NCBI GenBank assembly: GCA_963678705.1
Contig: OY783205.1
Coordinates: 7,316,001-7,380,000 of the forward strand
Direction of reading: 5' to 3'
Length of the DNA stretch: 64,000 bases
From: Panorpa germanica
Taxonomy: Eukaryota; Arthropoda; Insecta; Mecoptera; Panorpidae
Position numbers and translations under genes: made by a program. Positions 9,640 to 19,939 of this stretch are shown here, one piece after another. Each line of letters begins with the position of its first letter. Position 1 is the first letter of the stretch. A model generated the notes under the pieces. That model ran no database searches, had not been told where the DNA came from, and was given only the letters and a program-made list of their open reading frames with translations.

Positions 9640-11512
9640 TTCTTGTCTCTTAAAGCTTGTTTTTTCAAGCGAATTTGCTTTAATTCATTTGTTCCCCTAA
9701 TCAATTTCTTCATGAAAACAGTTTCTACTTTTTGTAGCCTCTCCTCCTTCTCATTTGGTGTTTCACTTTGAATTTTTTTTGAACTTGTTGCTCCCCGAAT
9801 ATGCACAAAACTAAACGCAAATAAAAACGTTCTCCTTCCTCAGGGCTAACACTATAAGGCCGAGCATTTATTTTAGAACTAGATCGTTTCCGCTGTGTCC
9901 GACATGTCTCTGTGACGAATTTTTCAGAAATTTCGGTGCAAAAATATTTTCTAGAATCTACTGAATGTAAATTATGCAATATGGTTTAATATTGCTAATT
10001 CTTCTTCACCAGGTGTGAAAAGTAAGTTTTGATGATTTTCCTTATGCACTGCTAAACAATAGATAGATTAAGTTTTAAATTGCATATGGAATGCAAATAT
10101 GCACCATATGGCTTCTGGTGGACTAACGTAACGTGCATCCAAATAAAAAGAAACTTCGTACCAATATCGTTGGGTTTGTTCTTCCGTAGACATTTTAACA
10201 TTTGCACAATCATGTCCTTTATAAATATATTTAAATAGATATTTATTGCCACATTTATATGGCAATTTAATTTATACGATAAATATTTATTGTATGGAAT
10301 TATCCAGCGGTTATCAACAGCGTAATTAAATTTACCGCTCTTTCAAAAAATGTAATTTTAGAATTGTTGTCGCGACGCTTATATAATGGATGCCGTTAAC
10401 ATTATGTATTGTATCTGCTTCAAATTCTTTCTGAAAACGCTTAGTACATTCGAAATTTGTCATACATGGCGATTTAGGATTGACTGTTCTACAGGGCCCA
10501 CGTACGTTACTTGTTATTTTTAATAACACTATAATTCTGATTCCGTTTCAATATTTGATATTTCGGTACTTATTATTTTATCAATAGCTTCGAAATTTCT
10601 ACTTTTATACTCGCTGGTTAAAATAATTAAAATATGAATATGGGGCAACCTACGTTTTTGAAATTCGACTATAAACATCATAGCTGCTACTTTTCCAAAA
10701 ATGTTTACTTTTAATTAATCATTTAATAATTCCTTTATTTCCACCCTAGCAACTAAATCGGGACGATGCTCCACATTTTGATTTTCGTTTAAATTATTTT
10801 TAATATCAGGCCATTCCGGATTGCAAGTCATTGTGATAAATAAATCAGGAGAACCGAATGTTTGAACTATAGACATTGCGAGTATTTCCAACATAAGTAG
10901 ATGGTAAAATAACCATACGACCTACAGTCATACCCTCATTACTTGTTTTATTTTGTACGTAATCCAGCAAGCCACTGTATAGTTCTGAACGTAATTCTTT
11001 CTGACTGATTTCGACTGCTAAATATCTCTTCTCTAAACTGGCCTTTCGTTGTTCTGCTTCTTCCACTTTCCTCATCATTTTATACGAATTAGCTTAAGGA
11101 TTAACATTTTTTAAAAAGTGTATCTATATCGTTAAATAATTGTTCATTGCATTCTTTATTTGCATCTATGGCCATTCTATTGATAAAAGCTTCATCCGGA
11201 TCTAATATTTTACGATTTTTTGCGGTCGTTTTCCATCTGCCGGTCTTGCTGCTGGTGTTCTATGATAAATTAGCCCACAGGTTCCTAATGTTGTTAATAC
11301 AATTTTTAGATTGAGGGTGTGTGCCAGACATTTAAGTTTGCAGTGCCGATGGAAATTCAATACAAGCAGATACTTTTCCTTTAGTGCTGCATATAGAAAA
11401 AAATTTATCTGATGTTCGCTCATCTTTAAAATGATTTGTAAAATTGGCATAACTGGTCCATTAATGCACATATGTGTTGCGATATATCTGCAGTTTTGAA
11501 ATTTTAATAAGC
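9640..11512 (-). pseudogene. Helitron Rep copy A2 (zinc finger to post-Rep region), broken
   Basis: In transcription order: finger with ICSTKGKVSA (other frame of 11202-11471), LDPDEAFINRM (about 11160-11215), MMRKVEEAEQR...GRMVILPSTYVG (10845-11078), a GLPHIHILI-like HUH segment (about 10620-10660), CMTNFECTKRFQKEF (10332-10529), KYLFKYIYKGHDCANV with paired tyrosines (10068-10265), and EEGERFYLRLVL (9725-9979). These are the Helitron_like_N and Rep blocks. At least six frame breaks or stops. The young BEL element inserted at 11517-11521, in its upstream linker. Confidence 0.88.
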
Positions 11513-11521
11513 CAAACCTAA

Positions 11522-12157
11522 TGGGTTGAACCGATGTAATATCCGGTTCGCAGGATCAAAATGGTTTGAAGAGGCTAGTAACTTTGTAAATGATAACACT
11601 TGTTGATTTCACTTAAAATACATTTATTAAATAAACCAACTTCTTGAATTACACACCGCAGGGCTAAACATGAGCGTTAGCCTATATATGTCTTTCTCTA
11701 ATGTGTTTTTCTAATTTAAAATATTATAATTGAGTTTATAATACATCATTCGAGTAATGATCACAAAAGAGCGTATATTCTAGTTGAAACACGAATTTTA
11801 TATCAGCGTTTGTAGTTTCTGAATTAAATATAATATAATTGGGTTTATATTATAAAACACGTGTGTTTCTTAGGATGTACGAAATCTATCTCAATATTAT
11901 ATGCGTTTTTAGCTAAACCCTTGGAGTGGGGATAGCACAGTACAGACGTGTTCTGACACGTCTTAGCGTAAACTCGGACAAGCAGCCCTTGGCGCCTTTT
12001 GCGGCGTGACATTATTTGTATGTATTGGTGTCTTATGACTAACAATATTCATGAAATCTTAAATATAACAATAGCATTTATAATATCAATACTTCATATT
12101 AAAACTAACAATAATAAATTAAGATTATACATTTAGAAACTATTTCGTTTCTAACCA
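11522..12157 (-). repeat. 3' LTR of the BEL/Pao element
   Basis: 636 bp, TGGTTAG...CAACCCA on the minus strand. The polypurine tract lies immediately upstream in transcription order (12158-12175). Small frames inside it are not genes. A diverged, truncated relative in opposite orientation is at 42210-42790. Confidence 0.95.
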
Positions 12158-12296
12158 GACTCCCCACGGAGAAATACTCTGGTATTTTTCTATAACGATT
12201 TGAAACAAAGTCATTTGCTTAAATCTAATCAGTTTATTTGACACTATTTAAACTGTAGCTTTTATATCAGCTTGATTGCTGTTTACATAAAACACT

Positions 12297-14279
12297 TCAC
12301 TGTGATGGCAGAAGTACTAAATTTCGGACCGAACGCTTTAAAGATCCTTGGGCGGTCTTTACTTTAGCGACTCTGTGGCCGTTTTTAGCGTCGGTTGAAT
12401 CGTCCTTGATAAGCACCAATTAGCTTACGGCTAGTCGATCACCCACGGAAGTTTTCCATTTGTTGCGTTGTTGTAGTTGATTCCAGCGTATCCAGAAGTG
12501 CTGCATAATCTGTTGAATTGCAAAGAATCTCGGTAGATTATTTTGATTCACACGATCGGGATCAAAAGCAGGTATGGCAGTCAGTGATCTTCCCACCAGG
12601 TAGTGACCAGGGGAAAGAGGGGTAAGGTCTGAGGGGTCATTGGATATGGAATGGATGGGTCTTGAGTTTAACACGGACTCAATTTGGACTAATACAGTGT
12701 ACATGTCTTCGTACGCGAGATTAGTATTCCCTAAAACCTTTTTAAAATGAGTTTTCATTGATTTGATATTAGCTTCCCACACACCACCGTGGTGTGGAGA
12801 ACGCGGAGGAGAAAATTTCCACGAAATATTGCTCTCAGTCATTGCTTTCGCGATTTTCGCCCTTTCAATAGCGATGTCTTCTGATACGGGCTCATCCCAT
12901 GTCAAATTCTTTAACCATAACGATTGTATTAACATTTTAAATACGATTATGCAAGGAGCTAGAAGTCCTAGCGGATCAAATATACTTGAAATAAATGATA
13001 GCATATTGCGTTTGGTAGGTACTATTGCTACCGTTGTGGTGTCAATTGTGTGGGATATACAGTCTGAGCTTGGACGCCACTGTATTCCTAACGTGCGCGT
13101 ATTATTAGTGTCACCCCATGTGACACTTGTATGATTTTCGTTGAACAATTGCATTTGTTCAAGTACTTTCGGTTCATTCGAAACCCATTTTCTAAGCATA
13201 AAACCAGCAGGTTTTAGTATTGCATCTATTTCTTTACACTTTTGAACTAACGCTTCTACCGTATCAGATCCTGTGATCAGATCGTCCACGTAGAAATCTT
13301 CTAATATTGCTCTTGAAGCAACTGGATTATTTAATTGGTTGTCGTAACCAAATTGTGAAAGACTTCTGATAGCCTGGTATGCCGAAGCGGCCATACCGTA
13401 GGTGACTGTATTTAGTCTGTATGCTAATATTGGTTCGTTTATATTATGAAATTTACCGCTCGCTGCACGAGTGGTAGTTTCTGTGAAATGCTTTTCACAC
13501 GCCGTTTCCTCTTCCGAGAGAATCGGTGCCTCATTTATTGTCTTAAGTTCACGGTTTTGCGTTAAAAAACACTGCGTTGTGTTTTTGCGAGCATTGAGTG
13601 TATTTGGTATTAATATCCAGCCTAATGTTGTTTTTTGTATGGTTGGCAACCCATTACCAAGGTTTGTTCGACCAATGGCTAATAGGCTCCAAAAGATATC
13701 TGCCCCGAGCAAAATATCTATTTTGCTTGATTTAAAATAGTTTGGATCTGCCAAATTCACATTAGTGGGCAGATTCAAATCAAACTGTTCAGTATCGCAG
13801 ATAGGAACATTATCTGTGATCTTGTTTAATATATAGCATCGCAACTCTTTGCTATATTTACTGTGTACTGATTGTACATTAATTCTAATCTGTTTAGTAA
13901 CGTGAGTGTTACTTGCGCTTAAACCGATTACCGACACCTTTGCATTTTGTGTAGGTAATTTTAAACGTTTTGCTAATGTCTGTGTAACGAATGAAGATTC
14001 GCTCCCGCTATCTAACAAGGCGCGGGCTAATATTAATTTGCCTTCATTATTCGGAATTTGAACTACCGCGGTAGCAAGTATTGTTTTACGAGTACCTAAT
14101 CGGCTAGTAAGTACAGTCATGGGGGAAGGGGAGGGTTGTAAGTCCTCACCTGAATCCACACTGTGCAAAATTGTATTGTGCCTTTCTTTACATTTAAAGC
14201 ACGAATATTTGGATTTGCATTCTGACACTCGATGTCCAGAACGCAAGCAATTAAAACATAATCTTTTTGATGCAAATCA
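12297..14279 (-). pseudogene. BEL/Pao pol (protease, partial RT, partial integrase)
   Basis: An open frame of 608 codons runs 14246-12420. It starts inside a second zinc knuckle (RSGHRVSEC), then FKCKERHN, the protease LLDSGSESSF (Asp79-Ser80-Gly81), the DILLGADIFWSLL block, and RT residues resuming at EPILAYRLNTVTYGM, with FYVDDLITGSD at 319-322. The RT start is deleted between about residues 265 and 270. After LTWDEPVSEDIA the frame jumps to the integrase end with GGVWEANIKSMK, so RNase H and two of three integrase acidic residues are lost. A TAA at 12420-12422 ends the frame early; the same frame then continues with LVLIKDD to a TGA at 12297. The upstream gag is in the same frame, separated only by a TGA. 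Confidence 0.92.
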
Positions 14280-15341
14280 AAAATTTTGTTTTATTATATC
14301 TTGACATTTAAAAGCAAAATGCCCTTCCCGCTTACATATGGAACACGCGTTGTCCTTTGTAGCGATTAAACTTTGTTTAGCCTGTACCTTTACAGGTTGT
14401 CTAGATTTTGTATTTAAATTGTCTAACAATAGAGCTCTTCGCGATATGAAACTCATTAAATCTTTAAATATAACAGGTTCTGATGCACCTGCTGCAAATT
14501 TATGGAATTGTCGTTGGCTGTCAATATCCAGCCTAATAACAGTTAGGAAAACAATTAATGTGTCATACAATTGTTCCTCCTTTACTAATCGTTTTAATGC
14601 GCGAACATGTTTTGTTATATCATCGATATAATTACGTAAGGCATTAGCGGTTTCTCCCTTAACAAGGGATGTCTCAGTTAAGCGTTTTAAATGATGTGTG
14701 ATCATCAATTGCTTATTCTCATATCGATCCTCTAAGAGGCTCCATGCGATTTGATAATTGACGGCACTTGTTTCAAGTCCGTAAATAATCTTTTGTGCGT
14801 GAGATTGTAGCGCGGATTTCAAATATCTAAATTTATGCGCGTCATCTATTTCTGGATTCTCATGTATCATCGAAATAAAAGAATCTCTAAATTCGGCCCA
14901 GTTATCAACTGAGCCATCGAACGATTTTAAATGAATTTCCGGTAATCTATATTTATTATAATGGTTGCAATTAGAGTTACTTGAGTGTACTGATCGTGGA
15001 GGGGAAATATCAAATTCCAGATTTACCGGTGGTTCATGTGCAATTATTAATTTATCAAACAAAGATAACAATTCAATATGTCTTTTTTGAAAATCACTAA
15101 GCTTAATTTTAATCGTTTTATATTCATCGCCATCCTCTGGTAGCGATGATTGTATATCAATAGCTAAATCCTCGATGGATTCTATCAATGGCGCGATTGC
15201 CTCTTTTCTATTTTTTATTGTATGCAAACAATAAGAACTTTTGTCATTCGGGTTTAAGTTTTTACATTCTTCATAATGTAAATCAAATTTACCGATAACA
15301 TTTTCAAATTTAAGTTTTAGTTTTTTCATTGCAGTCGCCAT
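14277..15341 (-). CDS. BEL/Pao gag
   Basis: 354 codons, starting MATAMKKLKLKFE. It has the usual insect BEL gag order: helical N-terminus, the capsid-like block LPEIHLKSFDGSVDNWAEF around residues 130-155, FRYLKSALQSHA, LLEDRYENK, DTLIVFL, and a C-terminal CCHC knuckle CSICKREGHFAFKC (333-346). It would form the particle and bind RNA. BEL elements normally have one gag-pol frame; here a TGA follows QNF at 14277 and the same frame then encodes FASKRLCFNC, the next knuckle. The stop is therefore either an inactivating change or a readthrough codon. The gag frame itself is intact. Confidence 0.9.
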   Translation of the reverse strand: MATAMKKLKLKFENVIGKFDLHYEECKNLNPNDKSSYCLHTIKNRKEAIAPLIESIEDLAIDIQSSLPEDGDEYKTIKIKLSDFQKRHIELLSLFDKLIIAHEPPVNLEFDISPPRSVHSSNSNCNHYNKYRLPEIHLKSFDGSVDNWAEFRDSFISMIHENPEIDDAHKFRYLKSALQSHAQKIIYGLETSAVNYQIAWSLLEDRYENKQLMITHHLKRLTETSLVKGETANALRNYIDDITKHVRALKRLVKEEQLYDTLIVFLTVIRLDIDSQRQFHKFAAGASEPVIFKDLMSFISRRALLLDNLNTKSRQPVKVQAKQSLIATKDNACSICKREGHFAFKCQDIIKQNF

Positions 15342-16039
15342 AATTAATTAAATATTACAAAGTTTTAATATTAAATTATTTCAAGTTTTGATATTTTAAT
15401 ATTTAAAGGTGAATATTTATTCTAACTGGAGTGTACTTTTACTTATCTTCTTAAAATACAGTCGTAACAAGTGGACTCTCAAGTGGTAGTGACGAACCCC
15501 TAATAAGCGTATGCAAGTAAGATAAGCCTCGGCCGTATGATGCAAAACAGAGACGCAAATTTCTCAGAATATATTTATATTAACGTGTTTGCTTAAACAT
15601 ATATAATATTTTAAGCTTATTGTAAACGCGTTTACCAAATCAATGAAAAACCAAAAATAACTTTTAATCCACAATAGAATTAAATGTTTTAAACAATTTA
15701 ATATAATACGAATCAACGAAAACTATTATATAACAATATTACGCACAACTAGTGCGTTCTGCAAATCAGGCAATTAACAATTTTTAATAGCCTGTCTCAA
15801 TGAGATAAACAAAGACATATACATGCATGTAATTCGGAAAATAATAATAGGAATAGTCACTAGCCTGATATTTTGATGAACTCCGCGACAGCTCTCAGTA
15901 GCAGCTTGTAGAACAGTGGAATTGCACGATCTCAATAATCTCGAACACATCTGACGCTTGGGATCAGCTTGTGGTCTCTGGTACAGGAATCGAACCAATC
16001 GGGTAGAACCGTTGTAGGCTCAGGCTTGAAGGACCAAAA

Positions 16040-16675
16040 TGGGTTGAACCGATGTAATATCCGGTTCGCAGGATCAAAATGGTTTAAAGAGGCTAGTAAC
16101 TTTGTAAATGATAACACTTGTTGATTTCACTTAAAATACATTTATTAAATAAACCAACTTCTTGAATTACACACCGCAGGGCTAAACATGAGCGTTAGCC
16201 TATATATGTCTTTCTCTAATGTGTTTTTCTAATTTAAAATATTATAATTGAGTTTATAATACATCATTCGAGTAATGATCACAAAAGAGCGTATATTCTA
16301 GTTGAAACACGAATTTTATCTCAGCGTTTGTAGTTTCTGAATTAAATATAATATAATTGGGTTTATATTATAAAACACGTGTGTTTCCTAGGACGTACGA
16401 ATTCTATCTCCATATTATATGCGTTTTTAGCTAAACCCTTGGAGTGGGGATAGCACAGTACAGACGTGTTCTGACACGTCTTAGCGTAAACTCGGACAAG
16501 CAGCCCTTGGCGCCTTTTGCGGCGTGACATTATTTGTATGTATTGGTGTCTTATGACTAACAATATTCATGAAATCTTAAATATAACAATAGCATTTATA
16601 ATATCAATACTTCATATTAAAACTAACAATAATAAATTAAGATTATACATTTAGAAACTATTTCGTTTCTAACCA
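16040..16675 (-). repeat. 5' LTR of the BEL/Pao element
   Basis: 636 bp, identical in length to the 3' LTR with about six substitutions seen by eye (for example at the equivalents of 11568, 11803 and several near 11870-11895). Flanked on the right by the CCTAA duplication. Confidence 0.95.
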
Positions 16676-16680
16676 CCTAA

Positions 16681-16840
16681 TACAGATGTTGCTGTTTCAT
16701 TTGTGTGATAATCGTGTCTTTCTTTAGTATTGGCTATCATATTTCTGGTTTTCTATTTTTCTTCGTTATAAGTTTATTTTAATTCTGCTGTCTTCTTGGC
16801 GTTTATTTTCAACAGATAATGAGAAACTGTCTTCCATCAT
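16681..16840 (-). pseudogene. Basic linker upstream of Helitron Rep copy A2
   Basis: Continuation of the Helitron sequence on the far side of the BEL insertion. The minus strand encodes a Lys/Arg/Asn-rich run (TRNMIANTKERHDYHTNE) with stops, comparable to the linker between peptidase and finger at 3150-3260. Homologous to 61458-61620. Confidence 0.6.
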
Positions 16841-16894
16841 TTCTATTCCGCTTTAATGGGTAGTTTTATTGAGTCGCAGTTATACCAATCCATT

Positions 16895-17170
16895 GTATTT
16901 TGCAAGAAAAATTTTTACAATATTTCCTCATCCAGATACACTGCAGTTAGTTTTTCTGTCAGAATAATCCAAATTTCCAAAGTTGATGCCTCTTCTTCAA
17001 GGCTTGGGTCTTTCAATGTACTGCATGTTGGGTAGGTAGCTGAAGTTCTTCTGGCAGTAAATATGTTCGGCCATCCACTGTGCCGATTGAGGTTATATAG
17101 ATCACATTAGATTTGCCATCCACTGTTGCTTTTAACACAGAATCGAATCTTAACTTACCTATGATTGTAG
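16895..17170 (-). pseudogene. Unidentified degraded coding fragment
   Basis: The minus strand reads as coding-like sequence: VDGKSNVIYITSIGTVDGRT, then YLLPEELQLPT, and in a shifted frame LEIWIILTEKLTAVYLDEE. It contains the near-repeat VDGKSN/VDGRTY. Copy B (about 61870-62140) has the same residues and about 180 bp more at the end, so A has a deletion at 16915. It lies between Helitron Rep and the SGNH-like gene on the same strand. I do not recognise the family; an upstream part of the Helitron polyprotein is one possibility. Confidence 0.4.
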
Positions 17171-17941
17171 GGATGTAGAAAGGTTGTATTTAAACAAATT
17201 TCTTGTTTTATAATGTGTGAATTGATTGCATCAACCATTTGAAATTTACTAATAATTAAAAACACAGCGGCTGCTAAAATAAAATAAAGATTTATTAAAT
17301 ATGATTATAAATAATTATGTTAATATGAATTAATGTAATTAATACCTAAAATAAAATAAAGAAACGACAAATTATGTTTTCTTCTTCACTTTATCTATTT
17401 CTACTAAATTAATAAATGCTTCACTATCACTCTCTGATATGGCTCTGCCATCTTAGCTTTAATATTTTAGTATCCGGGATTCAATAGGATTCCATTTTTT
17501 TTAGCTGTTCACTTTATATACCTTAACAGTTACAACATAATTTCTCATTCTTAAAATTTTTGTTTATTAATATAAAAATATACAGAAACTTGAAAAAACA
17601 AATTTGGGTTACTACAAGTGGGCAGGCTAGAATAGAAGGGATATTATAGGGAAATAAATTTATTTTTCAATCAATCTTTAAAATCAATACATACTTTATA
17701 ATATTATACAAATTATACATAGTTCTCAAAGAGATCTCTTTATTGACTTTATTATTTATAATAAATAATTCTCTCAAATCGATGACTTGCTGGTTTGGTT
17801 TTCAAATATTATAAATAAGCTAATTAATAAATATACACAACGTTAAGTTAGTATTTAAACAATCATAATCACGTTTTTTTAGTTTCAGTAAAATGTTGTG
17901 GTATAATCGTGTGGTATAAACAGTATAGACTGCGCTTCATT
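17171..17941. other. AT-rich spacer
   Basis: About 770 bp without a convincing frame. A short acidic minus-strand stretch near 17385-17460 (SESDSEAFINLVEIDKVKKK) is conserved in copy B but isolated. Confidence 0.5.
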
Positions 17942-18411
17942 TTAAAATTTTGGTGGCTGTGGTATAGTTAGCCAAATAACTTTTGTATTTGCTCGTCTTA
18001 AAATCTGACTTATTTTTGTGGTGCTCAAATTAAATTGTTTAGAACTTTTATTCTATAAAGCAAAATATAATTTAAATTATTTTATATAAACAATTTTTAT
18101 ACAAACCATTAAAATGTCATTAATATCTATTAATATTATGTACGATATTAAAAGATTTCTTAGTTGTCGTGATGTACGCCCCGCTTTTGCCATATCTACA
18201 CATCTTTTACCATGTTTATAAAAGACTCCTTTTTTTAATATATTATCGCCGTTTCTTACAAGAAAGCTATCTTCAATAACAATCAGGTTATTGTTCTGTA
18301 AATATGCATTAAATTAATACAAATATAAATAATATATATATAATATATTTTTGAAATGTTAGTTTAAATGAATTTAAATGTACTAAAATTTTGTACTTAA
18401 GTACATACCAT
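17942..18411 (-). CDS. Small three-exon SGNH-hydrolase-like gene (copy A)
   Basis: Model: exon 1 is only the ATG (18409-18411) followed by GTATGT; intron to TTTACAG; exon 2 18107-18295 (63 codons); intron 18053-18106 (GTTTGT...TATAG); exon 3 18052-17942 including TAA. All three exons join in phase 0 into 100 codons without a stop. Blocks match SGNH/GDSL hydrolases: LIVIEDSFLVRNGD (Ser block, GDS changed to EDS), MAKAGRTSRQL (Gly block), ILIDINDILM (GxND block with Gly changed), then KVIWLTIPQPPKF. The final D-x-x-H block is absent, so it is truncated and probably inactive as a hydrolase. The plus-strand relative at 19940-20592 shares both internal intron positions. Function unknown; could ride on a transposon. 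Confidence 0.6.
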
Positions 18412-18562
18412 ATTTATTGTTTATTAATCAAAGTTAAAAACTGTTTAAATGTAATCAATATAACCATATAATGCAAATGTCACTGTAAATGTAACGTATG
18501 AGCCCGCCACAAAATAGAAAATCGATACTAATAAGTTTTAAACACGGATACTACTTTTTATC
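18295..18562. other. AT-rich upstream region of the SGNH-like gene
   Basis: Contains intron 1 and the start codon of the minus-strand SGNH-like model; nothing else recognisable. TA-rich runs near 18330-18350. Confidence 0.4.
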
Positions 18563-18714
18563 ATGGGTAACACTAAATTATATAGTATGACAAGTATCGG
18601 CAGAAATTGTGAACAGCCGGTTCAATTAAAAAATGTATATAGGTGTCCATGTGAAAACTCAGCAAATGGGAACCTTGTAAACAAATATGTTTATTTCTTT
18701 ATAATTTTTACTAG

Positions 18715-19120
18715 ATTTTACCCCCGTCGCAAGCGACGTCTGTGTGAATTGAATATCATTTTAAATTTTAATTCCATTTTTAAATTGAAATATTTAACTC
18801 GTTCTATATAAATTTCACATATAAGAACAAATAATTTTTCATATAAACCGACTAAAAAAATACATTTTATTCAACAAACCTTTTTTTTCAAAATTTGGGA
18901 TTTTTTTTTCGATTTGTATTACACCAAAGTTTCGTACCAGGTCCCCTAATTTTCTCAGAGGCCCTTTTATTAAATTTTGAATTTTTATGTTTTTGAAGTA
19001 CGTTCGCATTTAATAAAGTAATATACATGCAAAATTTCACTTTTCTCTCTTTTACGAATACAAAGTTAAACAAAAAAAAGCCCACTTTTTTTTCTAGTTT
19101 TTCTAAAATTACGGGTTTTC
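18715..19120. repeat. Interspersed repeat with GTCGC-AA-GCGAC palindrome
   Basis: Begins near TTACCCCCGTCGCAAGCGAC (palindrome 18726-18737), followed by an AT-rich body containing AAATTGAAATATTTAACTCG. Related copies: 45430-45700, 63658-64000, and a weaker one from 19141 with GTCGCAATCGACG. Its ends and class are not clear; no inverted terminal repeats or poly(A) tail seen. Confidence 0.65.
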
Positions 19121-19140
19121 AGGAAATTCGGGAAAAATCG

Positions 19141-19440
19141 GAGGACCGTCGCAATCGACGTTTATTTAGTCTATATTATTTGAATTCAATAAAGTAATTT
19201 GTAATTTCATTTTTAAATTAAAATATCTGGTTTGAATATAATTATAATAATTTAACTAACTATTATTAAAAATACCGTAATATATTTGCAAAACTTCAAC
19301 ATTCTATCTTTTCTGGCCTAACAGTTCTATAGCGAAAAGTGTTCATTTTTTCCACAATTTCTGCAAAATAACGGGTTTCCCGGAAATTAAGTGAAAAATC
19401 CAAGAACGACAAGAGTCTTTTAAATTTCTTCCTCTACGAA
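19141..19440. repeat. Diverged copy of the GTCGC-palindrome repeat
   Basis: GACCGTCGCAATCGACG at 19145 is followed by sequence resembling the body of the 18715 repeat (TTTTTAAATTAAAATATCTGG). Sequence from 19441 to 19760 contains paired GGGCCTCC strings and no gene. Confidence 0.45.
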
Positions 19441-19939
19441 ATGTACAATTTTTGCACTACCATGCAAACGTCAAAAACAAAATTTCAAACATATAGAAAC
19501 AAATCTGGACAAACATACAGGCCCGGATTTAAGAGAGGGCCTCCACAAAAAAGGGGCTTCCACAATAGGGACAAAAGCAATAAATTTTTGAAAGACTTGA
19601 CTGAAAAGAATTGTTCTTTTTATATGGTAAATAATAGGGGCCTCTACTCCTTCGTTGATCCAGGGCCTCCGCACCTCCAAATCCGGCCATAGCTTTTTGC
19701 ACGGGTTCACTTTTAGGTGTAATACATTTAAATTTTCAGTATCATTGTTCAATTTTCAGTCATATATATTTTGCTTTTGAGAGTGTGTAGTTGTTTATAT
19801 TTTACTCGTGTAGTGCTTATTTAATATAAAGTTAAGTGAAAAATGGGTAAGGGTAAAATAAAATTGTTGCATAAATTAAACAAATATTAATTAATATTAC
19901 AAATATTATTAATTAATTTTAAAATTAATAATTTGCCAG

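Larger units (their letters stand above)
11522..16675 (-). mobile_element. BEL/Pao LTR retrotransposon, internally deleted, young insertion
   Basis: 5154 bp, minus orientation, bounded by two 636-bp LTRs and flanked by a 5-bp duplication CCTAA at 11517-11521 and 16676-16680. The empty site (AAACCTAATACAG) is preserved in duplication copy B near 61450. Next to the right-hand (5') LTR the minus strand reads TTTTGGTCCTTCAAGCC, the primer-binding region; next to the left-hand (3') LTR a purine-rich GTGGGGAGTC forms the polypurine tract. The two LTRs differ at about six positions by eye. RT N-terminal half, RNase H and most of the integrase core are missing, so the copy is non-autonomous. Confidence 0.95.
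2166..19020. repeat. Large direct duplication, copy A
   Basis: Colinear and same-strand with 49534-64000. Matching landmarks include 2188/49557, 6079/54607, 10845/60817 and 18563/63506. Shifts between landmarks are explained by indels: the BEL element at 11522-16675 is only in A; insertions at 51109-52172, 56124-56890, 57530-58215 and about 61690-61870 are only in B. The pieces I compared differ by roughly 1-2%. The right end of the homology is not seen because copy B reaches the window edge. Confidence 0.9.

Noticed and set aside
11845-12045. 66-residue minus-strand frame, repeated at 16363-16563
   Set aside because: It lies wholly inside the BEL LTRs; both copies exist because LTRs are identical at insertion.
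12763-13134. Plus-strand frame of 123 residues, and others at 13471-13740 and 14338-14631
   Set aside because: Antisense shadows of the BEL pol and gag frames.
18563-18811. Plus-strand 82-residue frame, present again at 63506-63754
   Set aside because: It runs into the GTCGC repeat, has no family signs, and its conservation follows simply from the recent duplication.
19441-19752. Overlapping frames on both strands with GGGCCTCC strings
   Set aside because: Neither frame shows a protein family pattern; the G/C-rich strings look like a short repeat.
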